DNA from: Clostridia bacterium
GTDB lineage: Bacteria > Bacillota > Clostridia > Oscillospirales > Acutalibacteraceae
Reading direction: 5' to 3'
Assembly: GCA_900766945.1 (NCBI GenBank)
Contig: CAAFXD010000121.1
Span: 1 to 10,291 of the forward strand
Length of the DNA stretch: 10,291 nt
The translations under genes and the position numbers were made by a program. The notes under the pieces were generated by a model that saw nothing but the letters and a program-made list of their open reading frames with translations, did no database searches and was not told where the DNA came from. This document shows, piece after piece, positions 6,810 to 10,291 of this stretch (within the stretch, counting starts at the first letter, position 1; each line of letters starts with the position of its first letter).

Positions 6810-7853
6810 TTATCTCGCTTTCGCGCTTGCCAACTGCACAAGCAACCGTTCCAGCACGGTTTGGGGACTGGAAAGCCCGGATTTTAATTCTTTGTCTGCC
6901 GCGCTGAGGTCGTCAAGACAGCCGCGCAACTGCCGAATATCGAGTTTTGCCGCGTCGCGTGCGGCATTGCGCAAACGGAATTCCTTGCCCTTGTAGTCAA
7001 AATGCTTCGCCGCCGCCTCGGTGGGTTCTCCCGCCGCGACGGATACCTTCACGCGGTACATATCCACATATGCGCCCGCCAGCGTTCCGAGAATCAACTC
7101 GGGCTTTTCTTTTTCCTGCAACAGTTTTTGCAGGATTTCCATGGCGCGCGCGCAGTTGCCTGCCGTCAGCGCACGGGATAAATCAAAAATATTTGCCTCT
7201 AACGATTTGGTGGCGACTGCTTCAATATCGGCACGGGTGATTTCACCCGTCTCTTTATAATTGCACAGTTTTTCCAGTTCTCCGAGCAACAGGTTTAAAT
7301 CGTTGCCGACGGTTTCCGCAAGATAGGCGGCATTTTCCCGCGAAAGGGTGCACCCGCGCTTTTGCGCGCCGCCCATTAACAGCTTGCAAAGGGAAGTGCG
7401 GTCCAAACGGTCTAAACAGACCGTTACGCCCGCTTTGTTGACGGCGGCAATCACGCTTCGCCATTTGGCATTTTTTTTCGGATTGATTTCGGTCGCGTCC
7501 TGCCAAAAAATCAGCACCGTGCTTTCGGGTGCGTCCGCAAGATAGCCGTCCAATGCCGCCTTTTCGTCAGCGGGGAGTGCGTCCAGCGGGTAGTCGTGCG
7601 CGACAATGCACATACTGCCGCCGAAGGCAGGGAGCGTCTGCGCGGCGTCTAACACCTCTGAGAGGGGAACGCCGTCCGAAAAATCGTATTTTTTGAGGTT
7701 AAAGCCCTCCATACCGGGCGTGACGCATTTTTTCGGCAGTAAATCGGCATAGTATTGCTTTAAATACCCCTCACTGCCGTACAGCAGGCAAACCCGCGGG
7801 AAATCCCCCGATTTGATTTGCTGTTTGAACTGCGCTTCTTCGATTGCGGGCAT
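6810..7853 (-). CDS. holA: DNA polymerase III subunit delta
   Basis: The delta subunit opens the sliding-clamp ring within the clamp loader that places the beta clamp on DNA. From the chosen ATG the protein has 347 residues. It shows the family layout: an N-terminal AAA+-like domain starting with the VCLLYGSEGYLKQYYADLL segment, lacking a functional Walker A as is normal for delta, a middle part with LDRLDRTSLCKLL, and a helical C-terminal collar domain (IFDLSRALTAGNCARAMEIL and AAKLDIRQLRGCLDDLSAAD) ending in ERLLVQLA. The frame is open 15 codons further to an ATG at 7898, but the inner ATG at 7853 has a strong GGGAGGGG site just upstream and gives the usual N-terminus, so I place the start there. 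It begins 1 nt after the comEC stop, which implies co-transcription and probably translational coupling. Confidence 0.93.
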   Translation of the reverse strand: MPAIEEAQFKQQIKSGDFPRVCLLYGSEGYLKQYYADLLPKKCVTPGMEGFNLKKYDFSDGVPLSEVLDAAQTLPAFGGSMCIVAHDYPLDALPADEKAALDGYLADAPESTVLIFWQDATEINPKKNAKWRSVIAAVNKAGVTVCLDRLDRTSLCKLLMGGAQKRGCTLSRENAAYLAETVGNDLNLLLGELEKLCNYKETGEITRADIEAVATKSLEANIFDLSRALTAGNCARAMEILQKLLQEKEKPELILGTLAGAYVDMYRVKVSVAAGEPTEAAAKHFDYKGKEFRLRNAARDAAKLDIRQLRGCLDDLSAADKELKSGLSSPQTVLERLLVQLASAKAR

Positions 7854-7854
7854 A

Positions 7855-10056
7855 TTAACCCCTCCCTGTGATTTGAAATGTGCCGTTTTTCTCGGCAATC
7901 AGCACAATACTGCCGTTTTCGGCGGTAGTGCAAATCGTGCCCAAAAGCGACCAAAAATCCGCCGCGGACGGCGTTTCGGTGCTCATGACAGTCAGCGCGA
8001 AATCGGCAGGGTGCACATTTTGCGGCAACCCCTTTGTGCAAATCAAAACATCGGCACAGTCGCCGTGAAAATTGTTCGTGTCGCAAAACGAGATGAGCGC
8101 GCAAAATTCGCCGTACACAATCTTCGCGTAGGCATATTGCCCGCTTTGTTGGATACAGACGGTGCCGTTTCCGCTTGCAAAGCGGTACACGGTTTTTGCA
8201 ATGGGCACAACGCTTTTGCCTGCGGCAAGCGTTTCGGCTTTGAGCGTATTGCCATAGTAGACGGTATTGACGCCGTATTGCCGCGCAACCGAAAGCCCTG
8301 CTTGTGTTTCCGCTTCCGTTGCGCACGGCAAAAACAGCGCGTCCAAATGCGTAACGCCGTATAAAGACAGTATACCACAAATTTCGGATTCTGCAAAGTA
8401 GTCTCCGCCGCTGCACAGCAAAACGGTTTCCCCTTTTACATGCAAAATGACCGCCACGCCCTCGCCCACATCGCAAACCGCAAGTTGCAAGCGGTTTTCC
8501 CGCACAAAATATACGGTGAGATTGCAAAACAGAAATACCGCCGCCGCCCCTGCCGCCGCAAATTGCACAAGGCGTTTGCGCGGTGTGCGCAGGCACAAAA
8601 GCACCGCCGCACCGAGGAAAAACAGTGCAAGCAGGATTTTAGAGTCGTTGGAATTTACAGGCAAAAGCACGCGGCAGTTCTCGGCAAACCACGCAGTCAC
8701 GGTTAAAAGCCATTTTGCCGCGAGGGAGGCGGCAAGCAACAGCATTTGCCCGAGCGCGGGGCAATGCAAGCACAAAAACAGCGCGCCGAGCGTGCCGCAG
8801 ACCATGGCAATACTACCGACCGTCAAACACAGAAAGTTGGCGGGCAGGGCGGCGAGAGATACCGTCCCGAACGCCCACATTTGCACGGGCAGGGTGCACA
8901 GACTTGCGGAGAGTGTGACCGTCACCACGGGAAAACAGACTTTCAGCGCCGCTTGCAACGGTTTCGCTTTGACTTTGAAAAGTAACCGCGAAAGGGCGGA
9001 TTCCATCGGCTTTGCCAACAGCAAAATCCCCACAACGGCAGATACTGATAAAAGCAAAGACAAATCCCTTGCGGCAAACGGATTGACGGTAAGCATCAAA
9101 AACAACGCCAGCCCCACGCTGTTGAAGGACTCCGCTTCCCGCCGAAACAGGTCGGCAGCAAACACCGTACCCGTCATAACGGCAGCCCGCCAAACCGATG
9201 GCGCACCGCCTGTGAGTACGGCAAAAAAGAGCACAAAACAAAGGCTTACCGCCGCGCGCACCCTGCGACGGACGCGGCAAACCTTTAAGACCTCGGACAG
9301 CACAAGCGTCCAGGTGGTTAAATGCAAACCCGATACCGCTAAGAGATGGGAAATCCCCGCGGCGCGAAACCGGTTTTCGGCACTGCTTGACAGAAACCCG
9401 CGCGTGCCCAAAGACAACGCCGCAAGCAAGCCGCCTGCGTCGCCGGACACGGTTTCGGTCATCTTTTGGCAAAGTAAGGCTCGAAACGATAAAATGTAGG
9501 TATACCAATCGGTTTGGGTTTGCGCGGTCTTTTGCACCTCGCTTGCGGCATATGCGCCGCAGACAATCCCTTTGGCGCGGGTATACGCACCGTATGTATC
9601 GTCGCCTGCGCCGAGGGGAAAGGGCTTGACGGTCATATATACGGTATCGTGCGGCGAAAAATCCAACGGCGCATTGGACACCAACCGCAGTTTAAAATCC
9701 GCTTTTTCGCCGTTAAAGGTATGTACGCGCAAAACCGCATAATATCGCCCGTTTTCGCTGTACGGCAAGTCGTAAAGGGAAGCGGTAATTTCCGCCGTTT
9801 GCGCAGAGAGTACCGCCGTTTGCTTTTGTGTAACCCGCGCATTTATACAAAACAGCAACACAAGCGCCAAAAGGGAAGCACACAGCGCGGTCGGCAGAGT
9901 GCGGTCGCGCCGCGTTTTTTGTGCACACAAAGAAAGCACAAAAGCGATAAGCACAGCGAAAAACACTGCACCTATCGCTTGTTGATTTTGAATTGCACTT
10001 GCCGTAAACAGCGTAAACAGCATGGAAAACCCAATGACGCAAAACGGGCGCGTCAT
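7855..10056 (-). CDS. comEC: ComEC/Rec2-family competence protein with a degenerate metallo-beta-lactamase domain
   Basis: ComEC forms the inner-membrane channel through which single-stranded DNA enters during natural transformation. The 733-residue protein has the family architecture: N-terminal membrane helices and a DUF4131-like OB region (about 25-190), the competence domain (about 205-490) with the hallmark RAAGISHLLAVSGLHL (231-246) and GGAPSVWRAAVMT (283-295) and many membrane segments, and a soluble C-terminal metallo-beta-lactamase-like domain (about 522-731). In that last domain the fold markers remain (LAVCDVGEGV, LLCSGGD), but the metal motif expected after LDALFL reads PCATEAETQAGL instead of THxHxDHxGGL, and the later HHGS is replaced by CTKG near 673-676. 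The metal-dependent nuclease is therefore probably inactive. The ATG is 3 nt after the HIT gene stop, with only a weak GGGGAACGG site some 15 nt away. ComEA is not in the window, so competence in this organism is not established. Confidence 0.92.
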   Translation of the reverse strand: MTRPFCVIGFSMLFTLFTASAIQNQQAIGAVFFAVLIAFVLSLCAQKTRRDRTLPTALCASLLALVLLFCINARVTQKQTAVLSAQTAEITASLYDLPYSENGRYYAVLRVHTFNGEKADFKLRLVSNAPLDFSPHDTVYMTVKPFPLGAGDDTYGAYTRAKGIVCGAYAASEVQKTAQTQTDWYTYILSFRALLCQKMTETVSGDAGGLLAALSLGTRGFLSSSAENRFRAAGISHLLAVSGLHLTTWTLVLSEVLKVCRVRRRVRAAVSLCFVLFFAVLTGGAPSVWRAAVMTGTVFAADLFRREAESFNSVGLALFLMLTVNPFAARDLSLLLSVSAVVGILLLAKPMESALSRLLFKVKAKPLQAALKVCFPVVTVTLSASLCTLPVQMWAFGTVSLAALPANFLCLTVGSIAMVCGTLGALFLCLHCPALGQMLLLAASLAAKWLLTVTAWFAENCRVLLPVNSNDSKILLALFFLGAAVLLCLRTPRKRLVQFAAAGAAAVFLFCNLTVYFVRENRLQLAVCDVGEGVAVILHVKGETVLLCSGGDYFAESEICGILSLYGVTHLDALFLPCATEAETQAGLSVARQYGVNTVYYGNTLKAETLAAGKSVVPIAKTVYRFASGNGTVCIQQSGQYAYAKIVYGEFCALISFCDTNNFHGDCADVLICTKGLPQNVHPADFALTVMSTETPSAADFWSLLGTICTTAENGSIVLIAEKNGTFQITGRG
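7858..7867 (-). promoter_or_regulatory. Ribosome binding site deciding the holA start
   Basis: On the minus strand CAGGGAGGGGT precedes the ATG at 7853 by about 5 nt; it overlaps the last codons of comEC. The alternative ATG at 7898 lies upstream of this site, inside comEC, and has no comparable signal. Confidence 0.75.
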
Positions 10057-10059
10057 CGG

Positions 10060-10291
10060 TTATACCAACCGTTCCCCGAGATTATCGCCCGACAGCACAT
10101 GAAAATGCAAATGCAACACCGTCTGCCCGGCACCCGCGCCGCAGTTGTTGATAATCCGATAACTTTCAAGCCCCAAATCCTTGCAGATTTTGGGAATCAC
10201 CGTGAAAATGTGGGCGATTTCCGCCGCGTTTTCCGCCGTGATTTCGTTGGCACTCGCCAAATGCGTTTTCGGCACGACTAAAAAGTGCGTA
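10060..10291 (-). CDS. HIT-family (histidine triad) nucleotide-binding protein, N-terminus cut by window edge
   Basis: The last 77 or so codons of a HIT-family protein are present. HIT proteins are small cytoplasmic nucleotide hydrolases, often acting on adenosine phosphoramidates (HinT type). The diagnostic triad H-L-H-F-H-V-L follows GQTVLHLHFHV near the C-terminus, and the preceding INNCGAGAGQ and HFLVVPKTHLASANEIT segments fit the family; HFLV... reads through the right end of the window, so the GTG at 10275 is an internal codon and the real start is beyond the edge. It is the first visible gene of the leftward operon, with its stop 3 nt before comEC. Confidence 0.9.
   Translation of the reverse strand, partial: THFLVVPKTHLASANEITAENAAEIAHIFTVIPKICKDLGLESYRIINNCGAGAGQTVLHLHFHVLSGDNLGERLV

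Noticed and set aside
7854..7898. Upstream ATG of holA, adding 15 residues
   Set aside because: The added residues overlap comEC, do not resemble the family N-terminus, and the strong ribosome binding site lies downstream of that ATG.
7860..8493. Frameshift or pseudogene explanation for the odd ComEC C-terminus
   Set aside because: The frame is continuous to a stop placed 1 nt before holA, and the fold's beta-strand pattern is kept; loss of the metal site looks like divergence rather than gene decay.
7760..8596. 278-codon open frame on the minus strand
   Set aside because: It overlaps the end of comEC and the start of holA in another frame, and its Cys/Arg-rich translation has no domains.
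8447..9499. 350-codon open frame on the plus strand
   Set aside because: It lies wholly antisense to comEC, its translation is rich in basic residues, Thr and Ala without domains, and comEC has clear family motifs throughout. It is a shadow frame of a GC-biased gene.
9514..10281. 255-codon open frame on the plus strand
   Set aside because: It is antisense to comEC and the HIT gene, has no convincing ribosome binding site and a low-complexity basic composition; a shadow frame.

Overview
The window looks like chromosome from an anaerobic, probably gut-associated member of the Clostridia (Firmicutes), most likely near the Ruminococcaceae/Oscillospiraceae. The basis is a type I dockerin of the DARW-x-LQ-x-ASG style, BspA-type leucine-rich repeats, Firmicutes-type RNase M5, strong AGGAGG-like ribosome binding sites and sigma-A-like promoters. 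Base composition is mixed and the lineage is inferred from gene content only. No RNA genes, insertion sequences, phage genes or CRISPR arrays are visible.

Left part (1-4169), plus strand: the 3' part of an unrecognised, very cysteine-rich protein ends in a rho-independent terminator. An extended -10 promoter and a good ribosome binding site then drive a 1119-residue secreted protein. In order it carries a signal peptide, an I9-like propeptide, an intact subtilisin (S8) catalytic domain, a chitobiase-C-like beta domain, about a dozen BspA-type leucine-rich repeats, an Ig-like region, a small helical region and a C-terminal type I dockerin. It is best read as a protease with a large binding surface that docks onto a cohesin-bearing scaffold. 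A very strong palindromic terminator at 4135-4169 closes it and also serves the convergent citrate synthase gene.

Middle (4177-6201): a GTG-started citrate synthase (minus) and a MarR-family regulator (plus) are divergent across 172 bp. Both promoters are readable. Two 14-bp palindromes there differ only in their two central bases; one overlaps the -35 box of the marR promoter and the other lies just upstream of the citrate synthase -35 box. They are strong candidates for the MarR operators, which suggests that the regulator controls itself and the citrate synthase. A hairpin at 6175-6201 separates marR from the convergent operon to its right.

Right part (6208-10291), minus strand: a tightly packed operon transcribed leftwards in the order HIT-family protein (cut by the window edge), comEC, holA (DNA polymerase III delta) and rnmV (RNase M5), with junctions of 1 to 3 nt. 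ComEC keeps its membrane competence domain, but its C-terminal metallo-beta-lactamase-like domain lacks the metal-binding HxHxDH and later histidine motifs, so its nuclease activity is probably lost.

The points most worth following are the dockerin-subtilase-LRR protein, the paired palindromes between citrate synthase and marR, and the metal-site-less ComEC. I do not see a wholly new multi-gene system.
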